Source: Icerya purchasi
Taxonomy: Eukaryota > Arthropoda > Insecta > Hemiptera > Monophlebidae
DNA: 64,000 bases
Assembly: GCA_039619475.1 (NCBI GenBank)
Contig: CM077115.1
Span: forward strand, 296,113,756-296,177,755
Direction: 5' to 3'
Shown here piece after piece: positions 24,131-36,089 of this stretch. The notes beneath the pieces were generated by a model, which saw only the letters and a list, made by a program, of their open reading frames with translations, had not been told where the DNA came from and did no database searches. The translations under genes were made by a program, and so were the position numbers. Within the stretch, counting starts at the first letter, position 1. Each line of letters opens with the position of its first letter.

Positions 24131-27100
24131 TTAGTCGAATAGTCCAAAACCCATATCATCATCGGATTCTGAGTCTTCTTTTTCTGGCTTTTTCTCCTCT
24201 GTAATTATTCACAAAAATAAAATACTTTATTATCCTTTTTTATAGCAAAATAAACGATTCACCTTAAAAACACTAACGAAAACTTTTATTTCTACACTTT
24301 ATTATAAAAATAAATTTATATACCTTAAAATTTCCCGTAACAAAAAAAGGTTTGCGCTCCATTGTCACTGGAACGGATTACACAGGCCATCCACACAAAA
24401 ACTTTTTCAAAAATTTTAACTGTCCTTACTATTTTTGAGGTTGCTGAATCCAAAACTATTTTCAATTTTTCTCTATCACGTATTATTCTTCCGAAACTTG
24501 CGTTTGAAGTTTACATAAATACTAAGTAATCAAGTAAATCTGCACAATGCATCCGACTTGGAGGCGCGCCGGTAAATTTTTTTTTAAAAAATGTGGATTA
24601 GTTGGCCTCCATTATTAGTGAGGGCTATCTTTATTTCTTCTGTTTCTCATCGCTTCCTGATTTAACTTTCAAGTCCCTACGTTTCATTATTTGTTAGTCC
24701 TTTGTGCTGGGTAAATGTCCTGAGTTGACGCGCCCAAGTTAAAAAAAAAAAAAGAGATAATGAAAATCACTCGCCAGGACAGTCAAAAAAAAAAAAAAAA
24801 AGGAAAAAAAAAAAGGCCTTCAAATATATCAATGAAGGCGCTTTGATGAAACTAGATGTGCATTTACAGGGTGGGGCTACAATTTCCAAAATAAATTTCC
24901 CCAACTCTTTTCGCTTCTCCACGTTTTATAAAATCTTAGATCAATTAACATAACTTTTACTTCACATTAACACACGTGTATAATTTATTACTACTTTGAG
25001 TTCCCGTTTCACCGTTTTGATACCGGTAAAATCCCTTTAGATTTTTTTATTAATTAATTATATGGAGTATATATACACACCAGGATTGTAATAATTCTAT
25101 AAATTATATAACACACGTACGTATTTCCGAATCTTCCTTAAATTTCTTTTAGACTTTGATTAATGAGATTCCCAGATTTTTCTAGGTTTTCTAGAAATTG
25201 GCCATCCCAATTTATTGAAAAAACAATTATTCACGAACACAATTAAAAAATTGCTGCCCCCCCCCGTGTATATACACATATAGAAAATTTAGTGATCGAC
25301 AGATCTGACTTTTTTTTTCACGATAAACATGACAGCAGTCATTTATGAGATATTTGCAAGAGGGAGAGAAAGAAAACGGGTTTCTTTTCATTTTAGAACT
25401 CCGCCCAAATTTTTAGCTTAATTTATTCTGACTGGACAAATATGTATAATGCGAATGCTCTTTTTCTGCTAGTGGTAACGAAAGAGCACTAATCATAGAT
25501 TTTACGACTAAACGAATAATCACACAATTCATGAAGAATTAAATCTATACGCAAACACATATTCAGAAATATTGTAAAACTAATATTTCCACGAGTAGCT
25601 GAACAATCAAAACAAAATTTAACAAAACTGCAATTGTGTTTTAACTGTTCACCAAAAAGTCGTTAATAAAATAACACGAAGCAGTTTAAGAGACATCATT
25701 ATATATTATATATAAAATTCATCACGTTTTTCAACTGTTTACATGTACACATTTTCAGGTGTGGCTGTTAGGGACCAGAAAACAAATTACATAAGTGAAA
25801 CAAACAAAAATGATATACTACTAGAAAGGAAATAACAATTCGAAAAGACGCGTGTACATATCAGAAGAAAGATTACTACTCTTCCATATGCAGATATTAC
25901 AGGTCCGATTAAATTAAGTAATAAATAAATAACTAAATAAATAAAGATGAAATAGAAAGCATCAACTGTGTTAATCAAGGTTATTACGAAATAACGGCAA
26001 TAAAATTGGAATTCCGGAGAAATTCAAAATATATTTGTTGTAAAGAAAATAGCCGTTTCACGTGAAAAAATCCAACAATGCAGCCATTAAAAGTATACAT
26101 CAGAAATTATGGCAACGCATAAAACAACAACGTTTGAATCGCCTCAAATTTAAGCGCTTACGAATCGAAAAACAATTCAAAAGTTCAGAAATATATTTAC
26201 TTAATAAAGGTACTCTTTATTTTTCGACACAATCAATTAGAAGCATTATTGTTGTTTATTCCGTGGAATTTATTTTATAAGCTCTCTGGTAATACCGTTA
26301 CTTACTCACACCTTTCAAAGCATGTAAATTCGACGACTTTGTTTGAACTTGATCAGGTAGCACGTGTAAACTTTTCAAGAAGAAATCTGACACTTTAATT
26401 CTGATGAGAAGGGAGGAAAAATACAATCCCATTTAAATTTTTCAAGCAATTCCTGCATGATTGGAACCAACACGGTCTTAAGTAATCGGGAAAAATGATA
26501 TTTCCCCGAGAAAGTAGTCCTGGTCATTTTTACTTTTAATCGTACGAAGTTTTCGTGATGTCTGGCAATGTCTCTTTTCACATTAACTGCTCGTAAACAT
26601 TCTTCTAAAATTATGTCTTTACTACCCTAAAAACACATATGATATGCTGGCAGTGATGAAAGGAACTTTTAAAATAGCCGTTCTTTCATTGATTTTAAAA
26701 CCACTGCGCGTTATTTCTTTATTCCGGGCTTCCAGTGGCATAGTAATGCAGGAATTATTCACTACTTCCATTGTCGCTGATGTGCTGAGTCAAAAAATTC
26801 ATTGTTAGTTAACCCATGTACGACCTAACACGAGCACTCTACATTTTACAATTTCTATTTTTCCGAAATAATTAATGCGAATAATTGTATGAGAAACAGG
26901 TTTTTTCATTTCCATTCCACCCTGTTTTCGATGTGCCATAAATTTTCCAGCAAAGGGCGCCAACACCTCTAATTGAATCATTGTTTAACCAGTTTCGCGC
27001 TCTACCATCTAACGTTTTATTATAACTGCCTTCCCTCTCTTTCAATTGTTTCTCCAGCCACAGACCATCCAGATCGACAATTAGTACTTTACATTTCTCG

Positions 27101-30100
27101 TTCTTGTCCACTTCGTTTTTCACACACGGCACGATATCTTATGACTGTACCACTACTCATATCGTTACCAAAAAATTGCCGAAGAAACTCGTTTTAAGTC
27201 TTTTGTAAATATTATGCCCAGAACTGTTTGGTTTCAGAGTAACAGGGGTTGGAGGGGACTTACTTTTACGACAGTTCTCGAAATAATGTGTTTTTAGAAA
27301 AAACAATTATTCACGAATTTAAAAAAAAATCGGGACAAAGAAGCAAAGTTACGGAACGGAGGATAATAAAAATTTAACATTCTCCAGTGCTTCTAGAACG
27401 ATTGGATTATTAAAGAAAACATTAAGAGCTCGTTTAGAAATATCTAAATACAGAAACACTTTACATATATAAATCGAAAAAAGCATCTATATTAGTGTTA
27501 GTTGTAAAATAACCGAAAAAAATAACTTTAAAAATTAATACTGAGAAGTAATTAAATAATAGGCGACTCGTTTAAAAAGAGAGAGAAAAAAAGGAGAAAG
27601 ACTGGAGATAAGGTAACCCCTAGGACAAATATTGATCAATTAGAAAAATAGCCGGGTATTAATATGGAGTAGAAATATGCATCTGACTCTTCCAAAAATA
27701 AAAACTCAAGAAATAACAGAACTGTGCAGTTAATAAGAATTCTCTATAGCTAATTGTAAACGAAAACAATATTAAATATCTGTCGTGGCCAAGCACAATA
27801 CTTCCTTGCACAAGTATGTGAAAATACTGCACAAATACAGTACTTCCTTTCATCATCCGAATAAGGGGAAGTTAATCAGGGATGGTCGAAACATCCGTTG
27901 AAATATGGTATTAAACATTTTTTGCGATTACAATACTCGCTTTACTTCGTACAAGGAACTAAAAATAATACTTATTGTAAACTATTTCGAATTAAAAATT
28001 GATAATGCATTTAGCTTACGAAATCGAAGTTAGAAATTAATTTGAAAAGAATATTTCCGCGTTTGTATTTATACAAAGATCATAACTAAGCTCCAGAATC
28101 AGTTGCCAAAGTAAATATTCCCTTCCTGCTAAGACAATTTTAATTTAACAGCCAGCGAAATTCAACCAGCACCATCATATTGATCCGATTCTACGACAGC
28201 TGAATTCAACTTGTATCGCACAAATAAAACACTAATGCATTTTTACCCGAATAAATGGTTTCAATGTTCAGGTAGAATTTGCAAAAAAGGTAAGCACACA
28301 CATTTTTATTATAATCAGAAACGAACCTTAAAAATTAGAAATTACATATTTGTACAAACCTTTCTTTTCTTCTGCCGGAGCAGCCGCACTTGCAGCTGCA
28401 CCTGCTGCTGGAGCGGCCACGGCGACTCCACCACCTCCGCCGCCACCCATAGGTACAGTCGAAAGTTTACTTTGACCTTAAAAATAAATAACCACATATG
28501 AACCGTCGATCGAAAGTCTCCGAAGATGAGCATCGTGTAAAACATATAAATAAAGTATCAGCGCAGTTAACTGAATCTGGATAATACTGCTGTTAAGATT
28601 AAAGATTACACATGCATGCGTTTCATTTAAAATGACCAGTATTTTAGCATTTCTGTATCAGATATAAAATATCATCGTATTTGATCAGACCCGAAAGATG
28701 GTTAGTTTAATTCATTATCATCATGTACAGAAATGTTTCTGGGCCTAAATTTATCATCTATAACAATTTCATAATTAATTTTTTAAATTTTTCATCGGCG
28801 CAATTGCCAATTCTTTTTTTGTAAAATTTTAATCGAAATTTTGATTTTACGTTTTCTAGTGGTTATCCGTATTGAATAAAATTATCATCCATATCCAGGC
28901 GTTATTATAATACAATCAATAACTCACTGATTGGACAAAATATTATCGCCTTCCGAATAGTAATAGATACATATCATTTCAGAAACTGATACGCTCGATA
29001 ATTTCGACGGCAAAATGGTTAGTCAAACCGTTAGATACTTTTCAAGTATGAAAATAACTTTGTCGTATCATATTAATACGAATAGTTCGTAACACAAAGA
29101 GCAACACCAAATTCACTAAACGTTAATAGTCACAAAATATTAAATACGCGTATGTAGTGTTTTAAAAGTGATTGTCAAACTAAGATAATCAAACAGGTTT
29201 TTTGCAAAGTACAAGAGAATGTTGTGTAGTGAAACAAACTGAACTTTAAAAAAATAACAACTGTAAAATACATTTCAAGCATACCGCTGTGCCACTTTAC
29301 TATACAAAAAAAAAAAAAAAAAAAAAAAAACCGATGGAAAACTGATATATATATATAGCCAGTAATGGAATGCATTAAATATATCAATAAAGTTCGAGGA
29401 CAATGCGCAATACTTTAAAAAAAAAAAAAAAAAAAGTGAACAAAACGATATCAAGGAAAGACAGCGTATACGCTTAAAACAGTATTAAAAGAATTAATGG
29501 CCAAGAACAAAAATAACCTAAAAATACATACTATAGACAATGTACGATTTGTTAATAATGTTTCTGTGGTTCGTACTGCTTTAAAATAAATAAATACGAG
29601 ATGTAGGTACTTTTTGACGAATATTAGGAAGGAAAAAGGTGTATGTTTTCCTACGAATCAAATGAACTGTTGAGATTTCTTGTTTCTTCATCGTATACGC
29701 AAAATTTGATTACAATGAAGTTAACCTCGTCGTTTTTTAATAAAGACAAAATTTAATTTTCAAAAACATCGACCAATGCGTCGTAGGAATTATATTTCCT
29801 CGATTTTTCTATCAAATGTGAACATTCGCAATTTGAATTCTTTTAATATTCGCATCTGTTATTTTTCAGTTTCAATTGACCGTACGTGCAGCTACTTTTG
29901 TGTCGTTGTCATTCACTTTTTATTTGTTTAGTTTACGGTAATTTTTAATTTTTTTTTCTTTTCTTCTATTTTGCCTATAATTTTTTAACACCATTTAAAT
30001 TTTATCAACTCTGTTCACATTACGGCTGTTCCTGCCATATTTGTACATTAACTGAATCACATTTAATTTTTAAAACTGTTCTCAGTATTTTATATTTCAT

Positions 30101-33100
30101 TCGAACTGTTATTTAAACTATTGTCGCTTAGCCCAGCTCTCTCCTATAGATATGTGTATAATACATGTATGTATAAAAATATAATAAATAAGAAAGTACG
30201 AAATATTTTAAGAAAAATTGTCAGATATTTTTTGTAGATTATAAAAAAAAGTTATAAACTATATATTTAGTACGTAACGAAACGATACCTCGAACTGAAG
30301 GATACAATGTAAAAAAAAGCATTACGAACCCAAATAGGCTACTAAATTTAATGTAAACAGAAAAGTTGGTCACCCTCAGATGAAATAGCTAATTCGAGAA
30401 AAAACTTCAACGTCGACAATTTATTCTCATTTTATCGATGATGAATTCATAAAACTGTAAATAAATTCCGCTGCAGAAAGTTAACTCATGTCATAAGAAT
30501 TTTTTTTTCAAAGCTAAGTTTGCTTTAACTATTGCTAGAATTGAAAAAGCAGTAACATCTAGAAAATTTTTTGAATGGTTGTCGGTTTATATTTTTCATT
30601 CACCTGAAATCGAGGAAAGCACCAGCAAATTTGGTATAGTGTAGTTTAAAATAAGCAATTCCAAGTATCACACATTGATAGCTGCAAAAAATAGGCAACT
30701 CCGTTTTTTAAATGTAAGAGGAAAAAGAAGAAGAAAAAAATTATATTTGTCCAGTTTGGAGTTTAAAAATTAAAATCAGATAAAATGTTCGCTGCGATTA
30801 TTTTCTTTTAGCAACTTCATTTCTGTATTATCTCATATTTAGTTTTACTTTCCTTCCACTAAAGATCATGTTATATAAGTAATCTCTGATAATTTATTCG
30901 TTTAAAACTATCTGAGGCTAAAACAGATTTTAACTCTAATAAATAATCTTTTCTACAACTCTGAATCTTTAAAATACTGTAACTTTTTTGAATTATTTTG
31001 AACTTATCTCTTTTGGCCTTTGAGACATTAATTAGTAAAGACCGCTGATATAGACAATTACTGCATATGAAAAACCACAGACATTTTAATTTAGAAACGT
31101 GTCATAATTAGTATTAATTTATTCATTAGATCTAATTCGAATAACTCAATTTACCCTCAGACTTCTAATACGTTTACTGAAAGTAAATTTAATTATCTGT
31201 TTACTCTCCTCCCCATAAAGGAAACTACTAGTTACAACAAAAATACCAACAAATGCACTAAGAGAAAGCAATGTCATATTATCGATTTATACGGCACTGT
31301 TTAATGCGCGTTACTTAATCTACCTTCTAATAACATCATTTAGCACATACGTAATGCCATAAATACATACTGTTTCATATTTTTCTATTAAATTATGCAG
31401 AATTTATTTCGCACGATGTTATTAAATCAATTGATCATATTAAAATTTTTGTAAATCAATGAACCGAAAATAACTGCTTTCTTTCTTCAAAATAATACGA
31501 AAAAATAAAATATCGAAAGTTTTACAAATTTTTTATTTTACATGATACGAGGCGCGGCGATTAAATAACGGGACTGTGTGGTTTATTATAAATATTACCG
31601 AAAAACGTTTTTTCACCTTCAATATACTTCCATTCCCGATCTATATACAAAGTTATACGTTTCTTTCGTTGTTCAAAGTAGTGCTGGAATTTTCTTTTTG
31701 TGTACGCTTCTAGTATGTCTGACGTTTTCTGTTTGATCTCCCCCATCGATTCAAAACGATTATCTTTCAGCACCGACTTCACTTAAGGAAAGAGAAAATA
31801 TTCGTTTCGCCCGCCACCTTAATAGAAGTCCAATAAACAAAGTACTCTCGGTATTTAATCGCTGCACCTCGTATGCTTTTATTGAAGAACCGTCTTAATC
31901 AAATTATACCAACTTGATTACAGAGAATAGCACTCAGCTATGTCCAGTACCCAAAATACAAGTAAAGTTAATTATAAATTAAAGGAATAGAATTTCATAC
32001 ATTTCCACATCAGATATGAAATATCATCAACTTTCTTCAGACCCGAAAGATGGTATTAAAATTTCATTATCATCATCTTTGACAAAATGTATAATAAATA
32101 AAAATACGTAATGTTCCTGTGATACGAAAATAATCGCACGTACACAAGATGATATTTTATACATATACAAAATAGTAAATTAATGTAGTGGAAACCACAG
32201 CTATTATTAAATAAAAAAGATTTAATCTGAAAACTTAGATGATTTTAATTGAAAATATTATAATTAATGTATGAAATTTTATAACTGATATCAATTTTCA
32301 GAACATCCTTCATTATATGTAAGAAACGCAAAAAGATAATAAAAACAGGTATTCATTCAATGTGAGAGCTATCAGTAAAATAAAATTTAACACCAATTTT
32401 TTAAGTTTTGACAATTATTTACACAAAATTGAAAAGTAAACCTAGTATTATAACTATTAGCCTTCAGGTTCTGAATGTAATACATAGACACGTGTTTGCA
32501 ATTGAAATTATAAATTCTACAAAATCTCGTTAAATTATTATTTTATTATTCGAATTATCAGTAATTGGTAAATTCAGCAACAATAATTCTCAGTCGAAAG
32601 ATGGTGAAAATTATAATCATCATTTAATACGAATAATAAAACATTTAATTCACGGGAAAAAAAAATAATTTGAAATAAATACCGTATTAAACAATGGAAA
32701 TGTAATTATAATTTAAATATGCTTCCAACATAAATCATTTGATACTTGATGAAATATAAACAAGGACAACATACACCTGGTCCAGAAACTAAGGGAACGG
32801 ACCCCAGACCTAACTATATCTAACACAAAAATTTACCATTTGTAAATAATTATGATTTTCAACGTGTAAATCGCGACAGTCTTTCTCGAAAGTAAATAAT
32901 AAAAAAACAAAAACAAAACCTTCAAAGACTTTTTCTTAATATAATAAATAATTAACAAGTAATTAGATTAAATCGTGTTCTAATAAGAAGAACATATAAA
33001 TAATTTCATTGACTTTTTTCTTTAGAATTAAAAGTGAAACTAATAAGAGAACATTTAATGTTCGTTTTCGAACGATACAATACTCATGAACAATTACAAC

Positions 33101-35661
33101 TGAAGCTAATGAACTATTGATATTTCAAATTATTAATATTACTCAAATAAAAACTGAAGACAGGCAACTGGTATTCTACAAATCTAATTAACACTATGTA
33201 TATACATAATAATAATAATAATAATAAAAGGTGACTCAGCCAGCCCTTCAAAGATTAAAACAAATACGTAAGTAAACAAACAAAAACTAAATAAAGAAAC
33301 AGTACATAAACATTATTAAGTTAATTTGTTCATCAGACCAAAATGTAGATAATTTAAAAACAAACAAAAATTTATTTATTTATACATACATACGTACATA
33401 TACATGTATACATGTATACACACCCACACCCACACATATATAAAAAACATGGCAGAACAAAATCGCAATTTAACACATTTCCATATCAGATATGAAATAT
33501 CATCAACTTTCTTCAGACCCGAAAGATGGTATTAAAATTTCATTATCATCATCTTTGACAAAATGTGTAATAAATAAAAATACGTAACGTTCCTGTGATA
33601 CTGAAACAATCGCACATACACAAGATGATATTTTATACATATACAAAATAGTAAATTAATATATCGGAAACCACAGTTATTATTAAATGAAAAAAAAAAA
33701 AAGGTTTAATCTGAAAATTCAGACGATTTTAATTGAGAATACTATAATTAATGTATGAAATTTTATAATCGATCATAACATCCTTCATTATATATAAGAA
33801 ACGCAAAAAGATAATAAAAACATGTATTCATTCAATGTGAGAGCTATCAGTAAAATAAAATTTAACATCAATTTTTTAAGTTTTGACAATTATTTACACA
33901 AAATTGGAAAGTAAACCTAGTTATATAACTATTAGCCTTTAGATTCTTAATGTAACACATAGATACGTGTTTGTAATTAAAATTATAAATTCCACAAAAT
34001 CTCATTAAATTATTATATTATTCGAATTATCAGTAATTGGTAAATTCAGCAACAACAGTTCTCAGTCGAAAGATGGTGAAAATTACAATCATCATTTAAT
34101 ACGAATAATAAAATAATTAATTCACGAAAAAAAGAAAAATAAGTACCTTATTAAACATTGCAAACGTAATTATAATTTAAATATGTTTCCAACATAAAGC
34201 ATTTGATACTTGATGAAATATAAACAAGGACAAATGCATCTGGTCCAGAAACTAAGGGAACGGAACCCAGATTTAATTATATCTGACACAAAAATTTACC
34301 ATTTGTAAATAACTATAATTTTCAACGTGTGAATCGCGAGTCTTACTCGGAAGTAAATAATAAAAAAACAAAAACATAACATTCAAAGACTTTTTCTTAA
34401 TAGGGAAGATCTTTTTCCCTCACTAACAGCAAAACTTATTTTTACGCTTTAATACTCTAACGATGCATCTTACATACCAGACTAATGAAAACATGTGCTA
34501 CCTGAAAAGAAAGTACAAATTCCACAAATCGATTTTAAAGTGTACTTAATGAAATCAAACCAGAATCATTTCAGGAAAAACTGTTGTATAACATCCCACT
34601 TTAAAAAAGAAAAAATAAATATTCATAGGGAAAAAATTATTTTGTTACTTAATCTTATTTAAAATTAATAAAAGAACAACTACGATGAAACTGGAAAGAA
34701 TGAACGTACTATTATAATTCGAAAGAATTATAATTATTCTAATCAAAATAGATTTAATAATACAGCGCTACAATGATTGTTACTAGATTTTGTATACATC
34801 GAAATATTGATTATGAAATGAAACTCAAAATCTTATAACAAAATTAAAATTCTTCAGGGACTTTCGGTCCATAAATTGTAGTATAACATTTAGAAAATTA
34901 ATCACGCAATTGCTGAAAGTTTAATATGTATCATAAAAGTCCTAACACGGTATAAAAATTGAAAAAATTACCCTAATGGCCCGTAATTTCGTAACAAAAT
35001 ATCTAGCTAAAAAAAACAACAATAAAAAAAAGAAAAAATATACACAAGAATCACGTGTATTATTTTTAAATCAGCTGCATGATGACAAATGTTAACAAAT
35101 CACGTTTCACATAAAAAAAATTGTTACTCAATTACCCACATAAATATAATTTTAACAAATGCACTGGAAATATAACTATTGAAGTTGTTAGCTACTATTA
35201 AATTCAATCATTTAGACGTCAATTACAATAAACAGACTAGAAAAACTGACACCGATGAGCAAGAATTTCGTAACTTCAATAAATTGAAGTAAAATAAAAA
35301 GAAGAGTCTACACGCTTCGTACAAATGAAAACTTCGAACCCGCTAGGGACAAAAAAAAAAACTCTAGTAATTTTAAAACTTATGTCTCACAAAAATGAGT
35401 TTATAGTAATGCAGTCTTAATAAATTACAATTATAAAATCTAAAATGCAATGTATAATATGTAACCTAAAGTAAATATTTAAAATTATATACCCTTAGAG
35501 ATCAGGTCATCTATGCTTTTTCCTTTTAATTCTGAAACAATTTTTTCCAGCCTGGAACTGTCATATTCAATACCGACCGATGATAAAATTTTCTCTAAAT
35601 CCGTATTTGTGGGCTCTTTACCACTAAGCGTCCCAAGAACGTAGGCAGCAAGGTATCTCAT
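24131..35661 (-). CDS. RpLP2: 60S acidic ribosomal protein P2 (three coding exons)
   Basis: This is an acidic stalk protein that pairs with P1 on P0 in the large ribosomal subunit and recruits elongation factors in the cytoplasm. Coding exons on the minus strand are 35661-35493, 28476-28360 and 24198-24131 (169, 117 and 68 nt; 117 residues, about the family's usual 110-117). Exon 1 starts MRYLAAYVLGTLSGKEP and encodes the helical dimerisation domain through DDLISKG. Exon 2 is the flexible Gly/Ala/Pro hinge. Exon 3 encodes the charged tail ending DDDMGFGLFD, the conserved factor-binding peptide. Splice sites are GT-AG (donors GGGTATAT and AAGGTTTG, acceptors TTTTTAAG and AATTACAG) and both introns split a codon after its first base. 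The start is the only ATG matching the P2 N-terminus. The MRY start and the first helix separate it from P1. Introns of 4.2 and 7.0 kb are very large for this small gene, and they carry snoRNA genes. Confidence 0.96.
24199..28359 (-). other. RpLP2 intron 3 (between coding exons 2 and 3)
   Basis: About 4.2 kb, AT-rich, with A- and T-runs. ORFs inside (for example 26375-26581 and 26872-27132, minus strand) match no family I know. No C/D snoRNA resembling those in the other two introns was found here. Confidence 0.8.
28648..28735 (-). ncRNA. C/D-box snoRNA, 28S guide, G-type copy 1
   Basis: Read on the minus strand: a perfect 10-bp terminal stem (CATTTCTGTA with TACAGAAATG), C box ATGATGA (28724-28718), a 14-nt guide ACCATCTTTCGGGT directly before the D' box CTGA (28688-28685), a C'-like CGATGAT and a D box CTGA (28661-28658). 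The guide complements ACCCGAAAGATGGT of 28S rRNA. By the rule of the fifth base before the D' box it targets the G of ACCCG for 2'-O-methylation. It would be processed from RpLP2 intron 2. This is the best folded of the six copies. Confidence 0.92.
28737..31540. other. RpLP2 intron 2, 3' part: no gene
   Basis: AT-rich. Two long A-runs occur at 29306-29330 and 29417-29435, which are T-runs in the transcript. No ORF or RNA gene was recognised. Confidence 0.55.
31548..31871 (-). mobile_element. Deleted mariner element (324 bp) in RpLP2 intron 2
   Basis: The ends CGAGGCGCGGCGATTAAATA (left) and, inverted on the right, CGAGGTGCAGCGATTAAATA (18 of 20 identical) are flanked by TA on each side (31546-31547 and 31872-31873). 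A 73-codon minus-strand remnant (31782-31561) reads KSVLKDNRFESMGEIKQKTS and later FEQRKKRITLYI with YIEGEK, the C-terminal tail of a mariner-type transposase (usually GDYFEGDK). The element is thus an internal-deletion derivative keeping both ends and the 3' end of the gene. It lies between snoRNA copies within the intron and is a different lineage from the mariner at 18203. Confidence 0.85.
31999..32090 (-). ncRNA. C/D-box snoRNA, 28S guide, G-type copy 2
   Basis: Minus strand: C box ATGATGA (32076-32070), guide ACCATCTTTCGGGT, D' CTGA (32040-32037), C' TGATGAT, D CTGA (32013-32010). The short terminal stem is ACATTT with AAATGT. The guide is the same as in the copy at 28648, so the predicted target is the same 28S G. 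It belongs to the left unit of the ~0.93-kb duplication, and its counterpart is at 33473-33568. Confidence 0.9.
32000..32941. repeat. Direct duplication, unit A (about 0.94 kb)
   Basis: Highly similar to 33476-34402 over its whole length, with only scattered substitutions and short indels. Each unit contains one G-type and one A-type snoRNA at matching places. The two units are about 1.48 kb apart start to start, with about 0.53 kb of unrelated sequence between. Identity was judged by eye. Confidence 0.9.
32542..32640 (-). ncRNA. C/D-box snoRNA, 28S guide, A-type copy 1
   Basis: Minus strand: an 11-bp perfect terminal stem (TTTATTATTCG with CGAATAATAAA), C box ATGATGA (32623-32617), guide TTCACCATCTTTCG, one unpaired base, then D' CTGA (32593-32590) and D CTGA (32561-32558). 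The fifth base before D' faces the second A in CGAAAG of 28S rRNA, two nucleotides downstream of the G chosen by the G-type family. The C' box is not obvious, suggesting only the D' guide is used. Confidence 0.88.
33473..33568 (-). ncRNA. C/D-box snoRNA, 28S guide, G-type copy 3
   Basis: Minus strand: terminal stem ACACATTT with AAATGTGT, C box ATGATGA (33552-33546), guide ACCATCTTTCGGGT, D' CTGA (33516-33513), C' TGATGAT, D CTGA (33489-33486). The core is almost identical to the copy at 31999-32090, but its terminal stem is two pairs longer. Its predicted target is the same 28S G. Confidence 0.91.
33476..34402. repeat. Direct duplication, unit B (about 0.93 kb)
   Basis: Partner of the unit at 32000-32941. 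Similarity begins at the snoRNA terminal stem and ends at a shared TTCAAAGACTTTTTCTTAAT, after which the two flanks diverge. Confidence 0.9.
34016..34110 (-). ncRNA. C/D-box snoRNA, 28S guide, A-type copy 2
   Basis: Minus strand: 9-bp terminal stem (TATTATTCG with CGAATAATA), C box ATGATGA (34095-34089), guide TTCACCATCTTTCG, one unpaired base, D' CTGA (34065-34062), D CTGA (34033-34030). It is the duplicate of the copy at 32542-32640, and guide, D' and D are unchanged, so selection or recent duplication has kept the functional parts. Confidence 0.88.
34403..35490. other. RpLP2 intron 2, 5' part: no gene
   Basis: AT-rich sequence between the duplicated snoRNA unit and coding exon 1. Nothing further recognised. 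Confidence 0.55.
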
Positions 35662-35766
35662 GACGAACTTTTTACGCTACGTGAATTTATAAAAAAATTT
35701 TAATAACACGTTATTTAATAACTCGCTATTTATAAATTCAACAAAACCCCGATAATAATAGACGAA

Positions 35767-35856
35767 CTACGAACATCAGAATTTAAACTTTCACCACGTT
35801 ATTTTGATCAGACGAAAGATGGTGATAAAATTTAAGTAACATCATATGTTACGTAG
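35767..35856 (-). ncRNA. C/D-box snoRNA, 28S guide, A-type copy 3 (5' UTR intron)
   Basis: Minus strand: terminal stem CTACGTAACA with TGTTCGTAG (one bulged T), C box ATGATGT (one change from consensus), guide TCACCATCTTTCG, one unpaired base, D' CTGA (35811-35808), C' GTGGTGA, D CTGA (35779-35776). The guide reaches the same 28S A as the other A-type copies, but the rest of the sequence is diverged, so this is an older paralogue. It sits in the intron between the 5' UTR exon and the ATG exon. Confidence 0.85.
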
Positions 35857-36089
35857 CGTTATAATACAAAATTTCATAAATTATTTATTCGCACAATTGC
35901 ACAAGCACAGAACTTTCATCCTTGCAATCGCATAAAATTATTTGAAAAATTACAGAATACCTAAACTTTCAACTAAATTTTCATTACGAAACATAAATTT
36001 AAACTTCTTTATAATAAGAAAAATTCAAACTTTTTAAAATTAATATTTTATACTAAAGTTTTAATATTTTTAAAAAATTCGATACTTAC

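Noticed and set aside
24199..28359. ORFs at 26375-26581 and 26872-27132 (minus strand) as possible genes in RpLP2 intron 3
   Set aside because: They lack any recognisable domain, have no linking splice structure and lie in plain AT-rich intron sequence.
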